DNA of 64,000 nucleotides from Methylocystis sp. ATCC 49242 (GCF_000188155.2 NZ_KE124774.1:842736-906735); one strand, 5' to 3'; numbered from the stretch's first letter, positions 1 to 7,379 are shown. The notes: generated from the letters alone by a model not told the origin. Program-made: numbers and translations.

Positions 1-265
1 TCTGATCCAGGGACTCACGATACATGCGCTTGAGGGCCGAGCGCTTTCTCTGCACGATTACTAGCCCCACCTTTTTGAGCATCAGAGCCCTGTTGGCTTT
101 GTGGATCCAAGAGGGATCATCATCATATTGGTAGGGTTGCTCGAGCTGGAGTTTGATAGTCGCTATCTGCTCGTCGAGGATCGACTCTGCCTCATCGCAA
201 CCCTCGAGAGTAGTAATGTCGTCGGTCGTGAAATTTTCATCGATAACTATGGGTCTGTGTTTCAC
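1..265 (-). CDS. Phage hypothetical protein, C-terminus outside window
   Basis: The frame is open from a GTG at 263-265 to the left edge (88 codons seen). A perfect AGGAGG lies at 275-280, nine bases before the GTG, which decides the start. The product is charged and hydrophilic, with an acidic first half and a basic stretch rich in Lys and Arg near the cut end. I recognise no family. It follows the phosphoesterase gene by about 14 bases and is probably in its operon. Confidence 0.75.
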   Translation of the reverse strand, partial: MKHRPIVIDENFTTDDITTLEGCDEAESILDEQIATIKLQLEQPYQYDDDPSWIHKANRALMLKKVGLVIVQRKRSALKRMYRESLDQ

Positions 266-278
266 TATTTGATGCCTC

Positions 279-761
279 CTATTTAAGAACCTCATGAAGA
301 GCGAGTGGGCGATACCCAGGAACCGCGTCCACACCAACATCCCGTTTGCGAGGAGTTGCCGGAATGGTGTTGTGGGTGTGGCCGTGGAGGTGGATGTCGC
401 CAAGGAAGTGATCCTTGGGGTGATGAGCCAGGAACAGGGACTTCCCACTGATGCCAACAGCGCAGGTTTGATAGACAGCATACCAACCCGGTGATTTTCG
501 GGTGGCTTCATGATCGTGATTGCCGACCACAAGGATCTTCTGTCCATTGAGCTTGGAGAGAAGGGCCGTCACCTCACGCTTGTTGCGATAGAAGGCGAAG
601 TCCCCGAGGTGGTAGACGACGCCATCGGGTGGGATGGTCTCGTTCCATTTGGTGATGAGGTAGTCGTCCATTTCGTCGACTGACGAGAACGGACGGTTGC
701 AGTATTTGATGATGTTGGCGTGGCCGAAGTGGGTGTCCGAGGTGAAGTAGATGTGTTTCAT
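279..761 (-). CDS. Calcineurin-like metallophosphoesterase
   Basis: 160 residues with the full metallophosphoesterase signature: DTHFGH (residues 9-14), GDFA (53-56), GNHD (80-83) and HLHGHTH (124-130), which together bind two metal ions. This is the small single-domain phage and bacterial form that hydrolyses phosphomono- or phosphodiesters. The true substrate is unknown; small homologues are often annotated as RNA or nucleotide phosphoesterases. It starts with ATG at 761 and sits between small unknown phage genes. There is no signal peptide, so it is cytoplasmic. Function at family level is firm, the biological role is not. Confidence 0.92.
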   Translation of the reverse strand: MKHIYFTSDTHFGHANIIKYCNRPFSSVDEMDDYLITKWNETIPPDGVVYHLGDFAFYRNKREVTALLSKLNGQKILVVGNHDHEATRKSPGWYAVYQTCAVGISGKSLFLAHHPKDHFLGDIHLHGHTHNTIPATPRKRDVGVDAVPGYRPLALHEVLK

Positions 762-792
762 CGTGAGGGAAGCATCCTCGGTGCGTTGGGGT

Positions 793-1215
793 TCATGTTT
801 CTTTATCCTGAGTAGAGATAAGCCTGTATGTCGTCTCAGATCGTCGGGCTCCTCCCATCTTTCCAGGAGATCGAGTAGTCTCTCTCGATATGAGACCCTG
901 TTTGATGAGCCCCGTCATAACTGCTGAAAAAGAGTTCTCCTTTATTCCGGTTGCTTCCAATAGGTCGGTTCCAGTCATTGGATGACCTACCTGTTTAAGA
1001 ACCTCGAGGATTTCTTGCTGCTGAGGACTTATTGTTGATGACGTCCCAGGAGAATCTGGGCGTGGAGAGGAGGCTCGTGAAGAACCACTTTCAAAGGTCA
1101 ACACACCAGTTTGTGAAAGTCGTTCAAGAGTAGCGAGGGCACCCGCGGCGCTCGCCAAATCCTCAAGAGACAGCTTGTCTAAATCAACTCTGCCTCTGAA
1201 ATAACGAAGGCTCAT
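793..1215 (-). CDS. Phage protein with winged-helix-like C-terminal domain
   Basis: 140 residues. Residues 1-40 form a small leucine-rich part, residues 43-62 are a Ser/Pro linker, and residues 63-135 read like a winged helix: a helix of QQQEILEVLK type, a second helix starting MTGTDLLEATGI, a recognition-like helix and a basic wing (SPGKMGGARR). A DNA-binding regulatory role is inferred, without a named family. The ATG at 1215 overlaps the stop of the upstream gene (ATGA), so the two are translationally coupled. Confidence 0.7.
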   Translation of the reverse strand: MSLRYFRGRVDLDKLSLEDLASAAGALATLERLSQTGVLTFESGSSRASSPRPDSPGTSSTISPQQQEILEVLKQVGHPMTGTDLLEATGIKENSFSAVMTGLIKQGLISRETTRSPGKMGGARRSETTYRLISTQDKET

Positions 1216-1667
1216 CGGGCTATAATCCTGACGTCGAAGATCTGACCGTTGTCGAGGTGGATAACAGGGTTGGGGGCGTCGCCTACATCGACGAAGGTGA
1301 CCCTCTCGGTAAGACGAGTGGAGATCACTTCACAGTCGCGTTGCTCGAAGTGTTCTATGATCACGTCTTCGAGAAGATCCCGGATAGCGATGCCGATGTC
1401 GAAGGTGGTGAACTTTATGTTGAAGGTGTCGATCGCCCACCATATGCCTGCAACTCTCTCCCGATAGTCACAGACTTCGGAGCTGGTCTCCGCGAGTTGC
1501 TGAAGAGCTTCGGCGGCGTCGAAGAGCATCTTGTGCTGTAGGGTGCCCTTTTTGAAGGAGCGTGCGGCATTTGACATTTTGTTTGCGAGCCACGCTCGTG
1601 CCTCGCTGATGTCGGTGAAGTTTCGCACCGGGTGGTTGTTCCAACTGACCTTAATTGTCGCGGGCAT
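1212..1667 (-). CDS. Phage hypothetical protein
   Basis: 151 residues, unknown family. The N-terminus starts with MPATIKVSWNN and is preceded by GGAAG at a good distance. The middle is helical and amphipathic; the end is mainly beta-like with several Val/Ile pairs. It has four scattered cysteine or histidine residues but no metal-binding spacing. It is the first gene after the terminator at 1689-1716 and is coupled to the winged-helix gene, so the two probably act together. Confidence 0.72.
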   Translation of the reverse strand: MPATIKVSWNNHPVRNFTDISEARAWLANKMSNAARSFKKGTLQHKMLFDAAEALQQLAETSSEVCDYRERVAGIWWAIDTFNIKFTTFDIGIAIRDLLEDVIIEHFEQRDCEVISTRLTERVTFVDVGDAPNPVIHLDNGQIFDVRIIAR

Positions 1668-1688
1668 GTTCAGCTTCCTTCATATATG

Positions 1689-1716
1689 AAAAAGGCCACG
1701 TGTTGTGGGCGTGGCC
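1689..1716 (-). terminator. Intrinsic terminator, minus strand
   Basis: GGCCACG at 1694-1700 pairs with CGTGGCC at 1710-1716. On the minus strand the stem is followed directly by five U (A at 1689-1693). It ends the unit of small genes from 3868 down to 1749. Confidence 0.75.
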
Positions 1717-1748
1717 GTGTCGTTGGGTATCGGTGGGTGTGGGCGGGA

Positions 1749-2009
1749 TCAGTCACCCCATTCGTCAGGGTCGAAGTGCTTGAGGACTTCGGGACATTCC
1801 TGTCCTGGTTCCTTTGGATAGAAGGGAACCAGTATTCCTCCTGGGTAGTCGAAGTGTGCCAGATCAACGTCGACGTTCAGGTGAAGGCAGAGCCGTTCAG
1901 CCAGTTGGTTGGCGACTGCTTCAATGATGTCCACGAAGATGTTGGCTCCGTCCATCTTGGACAGGCGAGCAGCCTCAAGCATTTCGTCGATGGTGAGTAG
2001 TTTTGCCAA
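1749..2009 (-). CDS. Phage hypothetical protein, TTG start
   Basis: A strong AAGGAGG (2015-2021) lies six bases before a TTG at 2007-2009, so I start there (86 residues) rather than at an ATG 13 codons upstream inside the previous gene. The protein is acidic, has an N-terminal helix (MAKLLTIDEML) and ends in a Pro/Glu/Asp-rich segment. No family recognised. It overlaps the upstream zinc-ribbon gene by about 35 bases, and a terminator follows. Confidence 0.68.
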   Translation of the reverse strand: MAKLLTIDEMLEAARLSKMDGANIFVDIIEAVANQLAERLCLHLNVDVDLAHFDYPGGILVPFYPKEPGQECPEVLKHFDPDEWGD

Positions 2010-2175
2010 GAGGAACCTCCTTGAGCCCATCATCACCTTCCCAGCCACAGTCGTCGCACCATGCGTTGTCGAAGATGCCCGAGACTTCGTATGCCTGGGT
2101 GTCGACGCTCCAGCGGACGGTGGCGTCGTGTCCTACGTTGTCGGAGCCGCAGTTGGGGCAGACCATCTTGATCAT
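1975..2175 (-). CDS. Small zinc-ribbon protein
   Basis: 66 residues with CPNCGS near residue 6 and CDDCGW near residue 40, a classical two-knuckle zinc ribbon with a beta-rich middle (WSVDTQAYEVSG). Such phage zinc ribbons bind nucleic acid or a host protein; the partner is unknown. It starts with ATG at 2175, four bases into the end of the upstream gene (coupled). Confidence 0.78.
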   Translation of the reverse strand: MIKMVCPNCGSDNVGHDATVRWSVDTQAYEVSGIFDNAWCDDCGWEGDDGLKEVPLGKTTHHRRNA

Positions 2176-2360
2176 TCTTCAATCTCCTGCGTGTCGTATG
2201 GGGCGCCGACTGCCTCGAGCCATTCCTTGTGCGTGTTGAGCTCCTTCATCCGGCGCTCGAGGGCGGCGCGGAGCATTTCCGGAGTGAGGTCGTCGCCGGT
2301 TGGGTGGTTGGAGATGACCGTGAAGGCGATGGTGAGGGCGTGGTCATACTTGGTGGTCAT
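2172..2360 (-). CDS. Phage hypothetical protein
   Basis: 62 residues. I take the ATG at 2360 (MTTKYDHALTIAF), not an upstream ATG that would run through the previous gene. It looks helical, with the stretch TPEMLRAALERRMKEL in the middle and an acidic tail. Unknown family. It overlaps the end of the upstream gene by 17 bases and couples to the zinc ribbon downstream. Confidence 0.65.
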   Translation of the reverse strand: MTTKYDHALTIAFTVISNHPTGDDLTPEMLRAALERRMKELNTHKEWLEAVGAPYDTQEIEE

Positions 2361-2592
2361 CGGCGTTCTCTTCCTTGACGAGCTGATCAAATGTCCACTC
2401 CTGACCATCTTCATCGAGGAAAAGAGTCTTCCCATCACGGGTTTCAGGATGCTGTGCATCCCAATAGAGTTTCGTCTCGCCAACATACTCTGGCTCGCCC
2501 GTTTCGCTGATGCCGTAGATCAGAGCGATACCTGGGATGATCTCACTGGTTCCAATTATGAGAGAACCTGTTGGGCTTTTGTAGGTTGCCAT
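2344..2592 (-). CDS. Phage hypothetical protein
   Basis: 82 residues, ATG at 2592. Short beta-rich N-terminal half with many Gly and Ile, then a polar C-terminus containing LFLDEDGQEWTFDQLVKE. No family recognised. It lies three bases from the next gene upstream and overlaps the one downstream, inside a run of similarly small genes. Confidence 0.7.
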   Translation of the reverse strand: MATYKSPTGSLIIGTSEIIPGIALIYGISETGEPEYVGETKLYWDAQHPETRDGKTLFLDEDGQEWTFDQLVKEENADDHQV

Positions 2593-2594
2593 GA

Positions 2595-2864
2595 TTATTC
2601 TTCCTCAATGAGGTCGATGTGGCGATCGATCGACGTGAAGATAACTTCACCACTCATGATCTTGGCGAAGGCATCAGCCTGTTTCTGGGTGGAGAATGCA
2701 GCGGCGTAGAGGGTTGTTTCGTAGTCGTAGTGGTAGACAACTAGGAAGACATCCTTTCCCTGCGCTACCTGTTGTTCGAGCTTGTCGATGTGGTCAGCAG
2801 CCTTATTGAAGCCTCGCTGCTTATCGAAGCGACCTTCCCGGAGAAGTCTGGTGAAGTAGCTCAC
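2595..2864 (-). CDS. Phage hypothetical protein, GTG start
   Basis: 89 residues from GTG at 2864, with GGAG nine bases upstream. The C-terminal half looks like a small alpha/beta domain: VFLVVYHYDYETTLYAAAFS followed by a helix starting TQKQADAFAKIM. Several neighbours (3408-3686, 3683-3868, 5333-5581) share this strand-strand-helix pattern with an AxxFA-type or EEAEE-type helix, suggesting one family of small paralogues. Function unknown. Confidence 0.7.
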   Translation of the reverse strand: MSYFTRLLREGRFDKQRGFNKAADHIDKLEQQVAQGKDVFLVVYHYDYETTLYAAAFSTQKQADAFAKIMSGEVIFTSIDRHIDLIEEE

Positions 2865-2867
2865 TGA

Positions 2868-3245
2868 TCAATACTCCGAAGGCAGCATGAGGGTGTTGTC
2901 GACGAGGAAGAACTTGATCTCCTCGAGTGGGAAATCCATGTAGCGAATATCCTTCGTGTAGAGGACATTCCCGTTCCCATCGTCGGTGGTGAGGATTGCG
3001 GTGTTTTTGGTGAGATCGGTCTTCAGGGTCCAGGTCTGGAAAGCTTCGTTGAGGAGCTTGTGAAATTTGGGGTCCTTGTGGGAGAAGGCGTTGGACAGGA
3101 CGATTTCGTCGATCAACCAGTATGCACGGCCGTTGATGGCGACGTATTGGACGCCATCGGTGTAGATGTAGTTGGGGAAGAGGTTGTGGCGGTAGGCATA
3201 GAAGCTGCCGGTGAACTGGGCGAGATCTGAGGGTTTGAGGGTCAT
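2868..3245 (-). CDS. Phage hypothetical protein
   Basis: 125 residues from the ATG at 3245, which overlaps the upstream stop (ATGA). Aromatic-rich and mainly beta-like in prediction by eye (FTGSFYAYRH, YTDGVQYVAING). No family recognised, no cysteines or membrane segment. The ATG further upstream in the same frame lies wholly inside the previous gene and is not used. Confidence 0.72.
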   Translation of the reverse strand: MTLKPSDLAQFTGSFYAYRHNLFPNYIYTDGVQYVAINGRAYWLIDEIVLSNAFSHKDPKFHKLLNEAFQTWTLKTDLTKNTAILTTDDGNGNVLYTKDIRYMDFPLEEIKFFLVDNTLMLPSEY

Positions 3246-3415
3246 TTCAGAAGCTCCCTTGCTTGGATGATGAACTCCCACAGGACCTGGGCTTCATCGA
3301 GGGTTTCGTCACCGCCCATTTCGGCGATCTCTTCTTCGGCTTCCTCTTGGGTGTTGCCGTCGTAGGGGGTGGTGAGGTTGGCGAGTTTGTGAACGAAATC
3401 TTGGTATTTACTCAC
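3242..3415 (-). CDS. Small acidic phage protein, GTG start
   Basis: 57 residues from GTG at 3415, which overlaps the TAA of the upstream gene. It is short, acidic and helical (EEAEEEIAEMGG, DEAQVLWEFI). An ATG at 3484 in the same frame would add a basic extension read from inside the upstream gene, so I reject it. Unknown function. Confidence 0.6.
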   Translation of the reverse strand: MSKYQDFVHKLANLTTPYDGNTQEEAEEEIAEMGGDETLDEAQVLWEFIIQARELLK

Positions 3416-3686
3416 GATGGGTCTCCGCAAACAGATTTGCCTCTTCCTCGGTGTCGAAGAAGTAAGCCTGATAATCAGGTTCATATTCAGCTGTGGGAGG
3501 GGAGATGAGGACTCTCCATCGTTCCTTTGGTCTCTTTGGTGTCCTATGGATCAGGATCGTGAGGTCCTCGGAGAGGTGGGGCTCGATCTCAGCTCCGCAG
3601 ACTGGGCATTCGTCGTTGGATTGGGACGAGTGTTCGTCATCCCAATCAGTGTCGCAATGGGTGTAGTGATTGCGGAACCATGTCAT
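3408..3686 (-). CDS. Phage protein with partial zinc-ribbon
   Basis: 92 residues from the ATG at 3686 (ATGA overlap with the upstream stop). HYTHCDTDW near residue 7 and CPVCGAE near residue 29 give a possible His/Cys zinc site. The rest is a small domain ending in a strand (YQAYFFDT) and a helix (EEEANLFAETHRE) resembling the helix ends of neighbouring small proteins. Function unknown. Confidence 0.7.
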   Translation of the reverse strand: MTWFRNHYTHCDTDWDDEHSSQSNDECPVCGAEIEPHLSEDLTILIHRTPKRPKERWRVLISPPTAEYEPDYQAYFFDTEEEANLFAETHRE

Positions 3687-3868
3687 TTGGTGACCTCCCA
3701 CGAGTCCCAGACTTCGACACCTTCTCCGAAGCCGTTGAAGTCCTTGGTTGGATCCGTGGAGTCAGCCCATTTGTCTTTGGCAAGTTCCTCAGCTTCCTCG
3801 AGGGTGTTGGCCTTGACAGTCATGGAGTATCTGACTGTCTCGACGAGACGGACTTTGTAGGTGTTCAT
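3683..3868 (-). CDS. Small phage protein
   Basis: 61 residues starting MNTYKVRLVETV, two strands followed by a helix (TLEEAEELAKDKW). The pattern resembles short strand-helix proteins that occur in several copies in phage genomes. It is coupled on both sides by ATGA-type overlaps. No function can be assigned. Confidence 0.7.
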   Translation of the reverse strand: MNTYKVRLVETVRYSMTVKANTLEEAEELAKDKWADSTDPTKDFNGFGEGVEVWDSWEVTK

Positions 3869-4248
3869 GTGTTGTATCCATACGCCAGCTTGTAGTGAGC
3901 AACCGCCGACTCGATCGTAGGCGTCGGGAACCCACCGTCCTTGCGATACATGTGATCAGCGTTTTTCCAGTATGGACGGAGTTGGTCGAGCAAGCGGGGA
4001 ACGACCTCGAAGTCGAAGGGCTCGTAGTATTTGAGATCCTCAGGGAGTGCGAGCCAGACGGATTGAGCCCACATGCCGATGTCGATGGCGTCGAGGCGCA
4101 TCTGGGCGGTGCCATAGTTGTCCCAGTAGGTGTTGAGCTCGGGATACTTGTCGGGTTGCAGGCGGCGGGTGATGATCTCATCCCAGACGCACAGGATGGC
4201 GTCGACTTCTTCAGGGTTGTAGAGGTCGTCGTGGAGGGTGATGGTCAT
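3865..4248 (-). CDS. Phage hypothetical protein
   Basis: 127 residues from ATG at 4248, overlapping the upstream TGA (ATGA). Helical, Trp- and Tyr-rich (IGMWAQSVWLALPEDLKYYEPF), no metal motif. No family recognised. The longer in-frame start at 4398 lies inside the upstream gene and lacks a ribosome site. Confidence 0.7.
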   Translation of the reverse strand: MTITLHDDLYNPEEVDAILCVWDEIITRRLQPDKYPELNTYWDNYGTAQMRLDAIDIGMWAQSVWLALPEDLKYYEPFDFEVVPRLLDQLRPYWKNADHMYRKDGGFPTPTIESAVAHYKLAYGYNT

Positions 4249-5054
4249 TTTTCGCTCTTGATCTCGTGAGGGAAGGGAAAGCCAGAGATAGCTGCGGCGA
4301 ACTTGGGAGACACAGGTGTTCGCCACCCGAAGCAGAACTTCTGGGTGCAGTCGTAGTAGATCACGTTCTCGGTGTTGATGTTGTTGTCGAGGAGCCACAG
4401 GAAGCCGTCGCGTTCGCGGAGAGCGCTCTCGGTCTTCTTGATGTAGGTCTCGTGGACTTTGGATCGTTTGGCAGCAGCGCGCTTGCTGTTGAGTTGGGTC
4501 TGCGCGTCGGTGTAGAGGAGGTTGAGGTAGGAGTGCTCTTCCTCGGTAAGCTTCGGGCGGTCAGTAGGGTCGTCGATGCGTCTGAAGCGCAGGAGGTGCA
4601 GATCTTCTTTCTTGAGATATGCATTGTTCAGACAGTGATGGCAGAAGACCGGAGTTGAGGGGATGAGGGTAATGGGTTCTTGACGCCCGCAGTATCCACA
4701 CGCGACGGTGTTGTGCCGGATGTTACGCATGGCTGGGGTGATGATGAGGTAGTGACCTCGTTTGATGGAGTCTGAGAAGTTGATTGGGTAGTCCTCAGCC
4801 CAATCGAAGACGCGGAGCCCCTTGTCGGAGATGCCGGGTATGGGTGTGGTGTTCCATTGGTTGTTGAAGATGAATTTGGTTTCCAGCTCGATCTCGGTCG
4901 GAGTTTCGAACTGCGGGAAATAATGGGAACTTCCACCCCAGGTTCGGAAGCATTGGGTGTTTAGGGCGGAAAACTTTTCGACGAGCTGCTTGTAGGCAGC
5001 GGCGTCTTTGGGGTCGTCGGTGTAGAAGCGGTAAGATTGGATTATAGTTTTCAT
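4245..5054 (-). CDS. Phage protein with central zinc finger
   Basis: 269 residues, one of the larger products here. A four-cysteine site, CGYCGR near residue 119 and CHHC near residue 138, divides an N-terminal region (strands with FIFNNQWNTTP) from a helical basic region (LNSKRAAAKRSKVHETYIKK) and a C-terminal part with a further CTQKFCFGW. It may bind nucleic acid; the family is not recognised. It is the first gene after the terminator at 5075-5100 and leads the unit running down to 1749. Confidence 0.75.
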   Translation of the reverse strand: MKTIIQSYRFYTDDPKDAAAYKQLVEKFSALNTQCFRTWGGSSHYFPQFETPTEIELETKFIFNNQWNTTPIPGISDKGLRVFDWAEDYPINFSDSIKRGHYLIITPAMRNIRHNTVACGYCGRQEPITLIPSTPVFCHHCLNNAYLKKEDLHLLRFRRIDDPTDRPKLTEEEHSYLNLLYTDAQTQLNSKRAAAKRSKVHETYIKKTESALRERDGFLWLLDNNINTENVIYYDCTQKFCFGWRTPVSPKFAAAISGFPFPHEIKSEK

Positions 5055-5074
5055 TGGGTTGATTACCTTTCGGC

Positions 5075-5100
5075 AATAAAAAAGCCCCGTTGAGGGGGCT
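5075..5100 (-). terminator. Intrinsic terminator, minus strand
   Basis: AGCCCC at 5083-5088 pairs with GGGGCT at 5095-5100. On the minus strand the stem runs into TTTTTTATT. It separates the unit of 5133-7333 from the unit that starts at 5054. Confidence 0.8.
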
Positions 5101-5132
5101 GAGAGCGGAAGAGGTGTGGAGGTGGCTGTGAG

Positions 5133-5336
5133 CTACATTGACATTGGGTTCCACTCAGGGCCGTAGCACTCCTCACATTCGAGGCGGGTGAAGTTGCAGC
5201 CGGCGTCGGCCGCGTCTGCGAGAGTGTGATAACGAGCCATGTCGAGGTGAGAGGGTTTGGCGTCGAGGAGTGCGAGGTCAGTGAGCTTTCCGCAGCAGTG
5301 ACATGCGACGAGCTCTCCCGAAAGGTAGTAGGTCAT
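5133..5336 (-). CDS. Small zinc-ribbon protein
   Basis: 67 residues with CHCCGK near residue 12 and CEECYG near residue 54, the spacing of a zinc ribbon, plus a helix (MARYHTLADAADAG) between them. Probably a nucleic-acid or protein adaptor; role unknown. The start overlaps the stop of the upstream gene (ATGA), and the terminator at 5075-5100 follows. Confidence 0.75.
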   Translation of the reverse strand: MTYYLSGELVACHCCGKLTDLALLDAKPSHLDMARYHTLADAADAGCNFTRLECEECYGPEWNPMSM

Positions 5337-5581
5337 GGCTTCACCTCCATCTTGGTGATCCAGACGTCGAAGTCGTCGGAGTCGTAGAAGTCCCTGATCA
5401 TCTCGAGAACGGCTTGGTGGGTTTCAGGTGTGGCCAGAGGGATTTGGTTGGTGAGGGCAACATCTGCGAGGATGATGTTGACCAGTTGGGAGGCGGCTTT
5501 GTCCGCGGACTCTTGCGACTTGAAGAGTTGGATGATGTGGCCTGGGTGTGCGGGGTGGGTTCCTTGGACGACGTAGATCAT
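5333..5581 (-). CDS. Phage hypothetical protein
   Basis: 82 residues from the ATG at 5581 (ATGA overlap), starting MIYVVQGTHPAHPGHI. A strand, a helix (SQESADKAASQLV), then another helix and strand suggest a small alpha/beta fold like its neighbours. No family or catalytic motif recognised. Confidence 0.7.
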   Translation of the reverse strand: MIYVVQGTHPAHPGHIIQLFKSQESADKAASQLVNIILADVALTNQIPLATPETHQAVLEMIRDFYDSDDFDVWITKMEVKP

Positions 5582-5796
5582 GAGTGTGTTTCCCACTCGA
5601 GAACGATGAGGTGCTCGTTGTTGATCTCAAGTTGGGTGTCGCTCCAGTCCCCTCCCCCAGGGATACGGACGGAGACCTTGATTGTGTGAGGTGGGACATC
5701 CTTGATGAAGGGTTGGAGGAAGTTGAGGATATCTTCTCTGTTGAGATAAACTCGGTTGGTTGTGTGGGTTGTGGTGTGTGTAGAGATTTCAGGCAT
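5578..5796 (-). CDS. Phage hypothetical protein
   Basis: 72 residues, ATG at 5796 with AGGA five bases upstream. Thr/His-rich N-terminus, then VYLNREDILNFLQPF and a beta pair (IKVSVRIPGGGDW, EHLIVLEWE). Unknown family. It is first in a small coupled set with the two genes downstream. Confidence 0.68.
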   Translation of the reverse strand: MPEISTHTTTHTTNRVYLNREDILNFLQPFIKDVPPHTIKVSVRIPGGGDWSDTQLEINNEHLIVLEWETHS

Positions 5797-5825
5797 GGTG
5801 GTCCTGGTGGTGAGGGGAGTGTGGA

Positions 5826-6050
5826 TTAGATCCTGAAAGATCCATAAATCATGAAGCTTAAGGTGAAACTGGTTCCCATGACACTAAGGATAGTGATCAG
5901 GTCAGAGGGTCCAAAAATGCCTATCAAGATGAGTTGGAAGATCAGGGTGAGTCCGTAGAACAGGAGGATGAACAAGAGCGTCGAGAAAAAACTGATAATC
6001 AGGAGTTTGAGAAACCATTGGATGGCGTTGAGAATGTTGAGAATGTTCAT
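5826..6050 (-). CDS. Small phage membrane protein
   Basis: 74 residues from ATG at 6050, overlapping the upstream stop (ATGA). Nearly the whole chain is hydrophobic, with two or three membrane segments around residues 10-40 and 48-72 (LLIISFFSTLLFILLFYG). It is small enough to be holin-like, but with no lysis genes beside it that is only a guess. An upstream in-frame extension is Pro/Gln/His-rich and out of frame for the real upstream gene. Confidence 0.65.
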   Translation of the reverse strand: MNILNILNAIQWFLKLLIISFFSTLLFILLFYGLTLIFQLILIGIFGPSDLITILSVMGTSFTLSFMIYGSFRI

Positions 6051-6617
6051 GTGCGTATTGCCCCTTCGAGATGGTGGGGGTTGAGGCGGTATAGCTTGCC
6101 GTTGGTGAGGGATCGAAAGACCAGTTTGTGTCTTGGTTTGTAAGTGGGGTTGAGGTTGGCGACCGCCTGGAATGTCTGGTGACTGGTGCTGTCGTGGAAC
6201 TTGAGGGGAGTTGGAAGGGTGAGAGTGTCGCCGGGTTTGAGGGAGGCGAGGAAGCGTTTGTGAGCTATCGCCTGTCTGCATCGGTCACGCCATTGGAGGG
6301 CGTAGGGGTTGGTTGTGGGGGACAGGAGGTCGAGGAACTTGGAGGACAGGATGACGGCGTAAGGTCCTGTGGACTCGTCCATGTCCTTGTAGGAGAAGTT
6401 GTAATGTTCTTTGTTGTTGAGACGTGTCAGGAAGATGAGGGCGGTAGTGGGGCCGTTTGGGGTTTTGATCGCAAACGCGTGGGTTGAGGAGTTGGCCGTG
6501 TGAGCGACGATGGTGGGTCGTTCTTCGGGTGGGAGGTGGTTCCACGTCAGTTCCTTGAGGAGTGTCTGGTGGACGGTTTGATGAGGGGGGGGGGTTATGG
6601 AAGGATGTCCAGCCCAT
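6047..6617 (-). pseudogene. Frameshifted phage protein of MGWTS type
   Basis: An ATG at 6617 starts MGWTSFHNPPP, the opening of a phage family I recall as beginning MGWTSYH. The frame then fails at ten consecutive C (minus strand; G run at 6585-6594). From that point the next frame is open and coding-like to a stop at 6047, with stretches such as TANSSTHAFAIKTPNG and DMDESTGPYAVILSS. With nine C the protein would be one uninterrupted chain of 189 residues (HNPPPHQTV across the join). Either the gene is broken or phase-variable, or the run length is a sequencing error. Function unknown. Confidence 0.7.
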
Positions 6618-6628
6618 GGGAGGTATCC

Positions 6629-6865
6629 TTATTCTTCAGGGGAGTCGTCCATGTCGTCCATGTCGTAGATGAGACTGATTTCTCCCACCCTGTTTCCGTT
6701 TATGTCCCTGATCGAGTGAGGACCAAATTTGAAATCAGACAGTCCATCCTGAAGAATAACATGTGACAGATACTGGAGGATGCGGGAGACCTCCGGCCTG
6801 GGGTCAGGCTGGAAGGCATCGTTGATGGTGTCGATTTTGATTGTGATTTTGAGCTCATCAATCAT
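6629..6865 (-). CDS. Phage hypothetical protein
   Basis: 78 residues from ATG at 6865 (MIDELKITIKIDTIND), preceded by AAGGA. Mixed alpha/beta with an unusually acidic C-terminus (YDMDDMDDSPEE). Unknown family. The in-frame start at 6907 would overlap the next upstream gene by 32 bases and is less likely. Confidence 0.66.
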   Translation of the reverse strand: MIDELKITIKIDTINDAFQPDPRPEVSRILQYLSHVILQDGLSDFKFGPHSIRDINGNRVGEISLIYDMDDMDDSPEE

Positions 6866-6875
6866 TGAGGTGTCC

Positions 6876-7079
6876 TTAGTTTTCGAGGGGAAATGGAATG
6901 AGCTCATCTGGGGTGACGACGCCGCGCCAGTTGGTGGTGAGCGACTGGATTGTCACGACGTTCAGGTAAGGACGTTCGTGGATGATCTCGACGTAGTCCC
7001 CTGCGTGGTCGAAGTAATCTCGGGGGATTTTGGGGAACAGGTCGGAGGGCTTGGGGTGGAAGATGTAGGTGTTGGTCAT
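6876..7079 (-). CDS. Phage hypothetical protein
   Basis: 67 residues from ATG at 7079 (ATGA overlap with the upstream stop), starting MTNTYIFHPKPSDLFPKIP. Contains a beta-like middle (GDYVEIIHERPYLNVVTIQS) and ends PFPLEN. No family recognised. Confidence 0.68.
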   Translation of the reverse strand: MTNTYIFHPKPSDLFPKIPRDYFDHAGDYVEIIHERPYLNVVTIQSLTTNWRGVVTPDELIPFPLEN

Positions 7080-7333
7080 TTGGATTTGTTCCGGCTCTCG
7101 CATTCATCCATGAGCTGGTGATAGAGCTCGGGATCGTTTTCGATATGGTAGACATTGAGGAGGTAGGCCAGCTGGTGTGCGATCAGCCGGACTGGAGGAT
7201 CGTTGCGTTGCGGGACGCCTTCGGCGATGCATTCCTTGCAGGCGTTGTGGAGACTGAGAGCGATGCCTGAGGGGTTGCAGGCGCCTTGCTGGATGAAGAT
7301 CGCGTCTTGGAAACGACGTTGTGAGGTGGACAT
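7076..7333 (-). CDS. Phage hypothetical protein (helical)
   Basis: 85 residues from ATG at 7333 (MSTSQRRFQDAIFIQQGAC), with GGAG upstream. It has a helix with two cysteines (NACKECIAEG) and a hydrophobic helix (RLIAHQLAYLLNVYH). I recall similar proteins in other tailed phages but know no function. It starts directly after the terminator hairpin 7351-7379 and heads the unit going down to 5133. Confidence 0.7.
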   Translation of the reverse strand: MSTSQRRFQDAIFIQQGACNPSGIALSLHNACKECIAEGVPQRNDPPVRLIAHQLAYLLNVYHIENDPELYHQLMDECESRNKSK

Positions 7334-7350
7334 GGTTGGGTTCTCCAAAA

Positions 7351-7379
7351 GAAAACCCCACCTGTTGTGGCAGGTGAGG
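7351..7379 (-). terminator. Intrinsic terminator, minus strand
   Basis: CCTCACCTG and CAGGTGGGG pair (one G-U step) around a short loop, followed on the minus strand by TTTTC. It lies immediately before the start of the 7076-7333 gene, so it may act as a leader attenuator as well as ending the unit from above. Confidence 0.65.
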
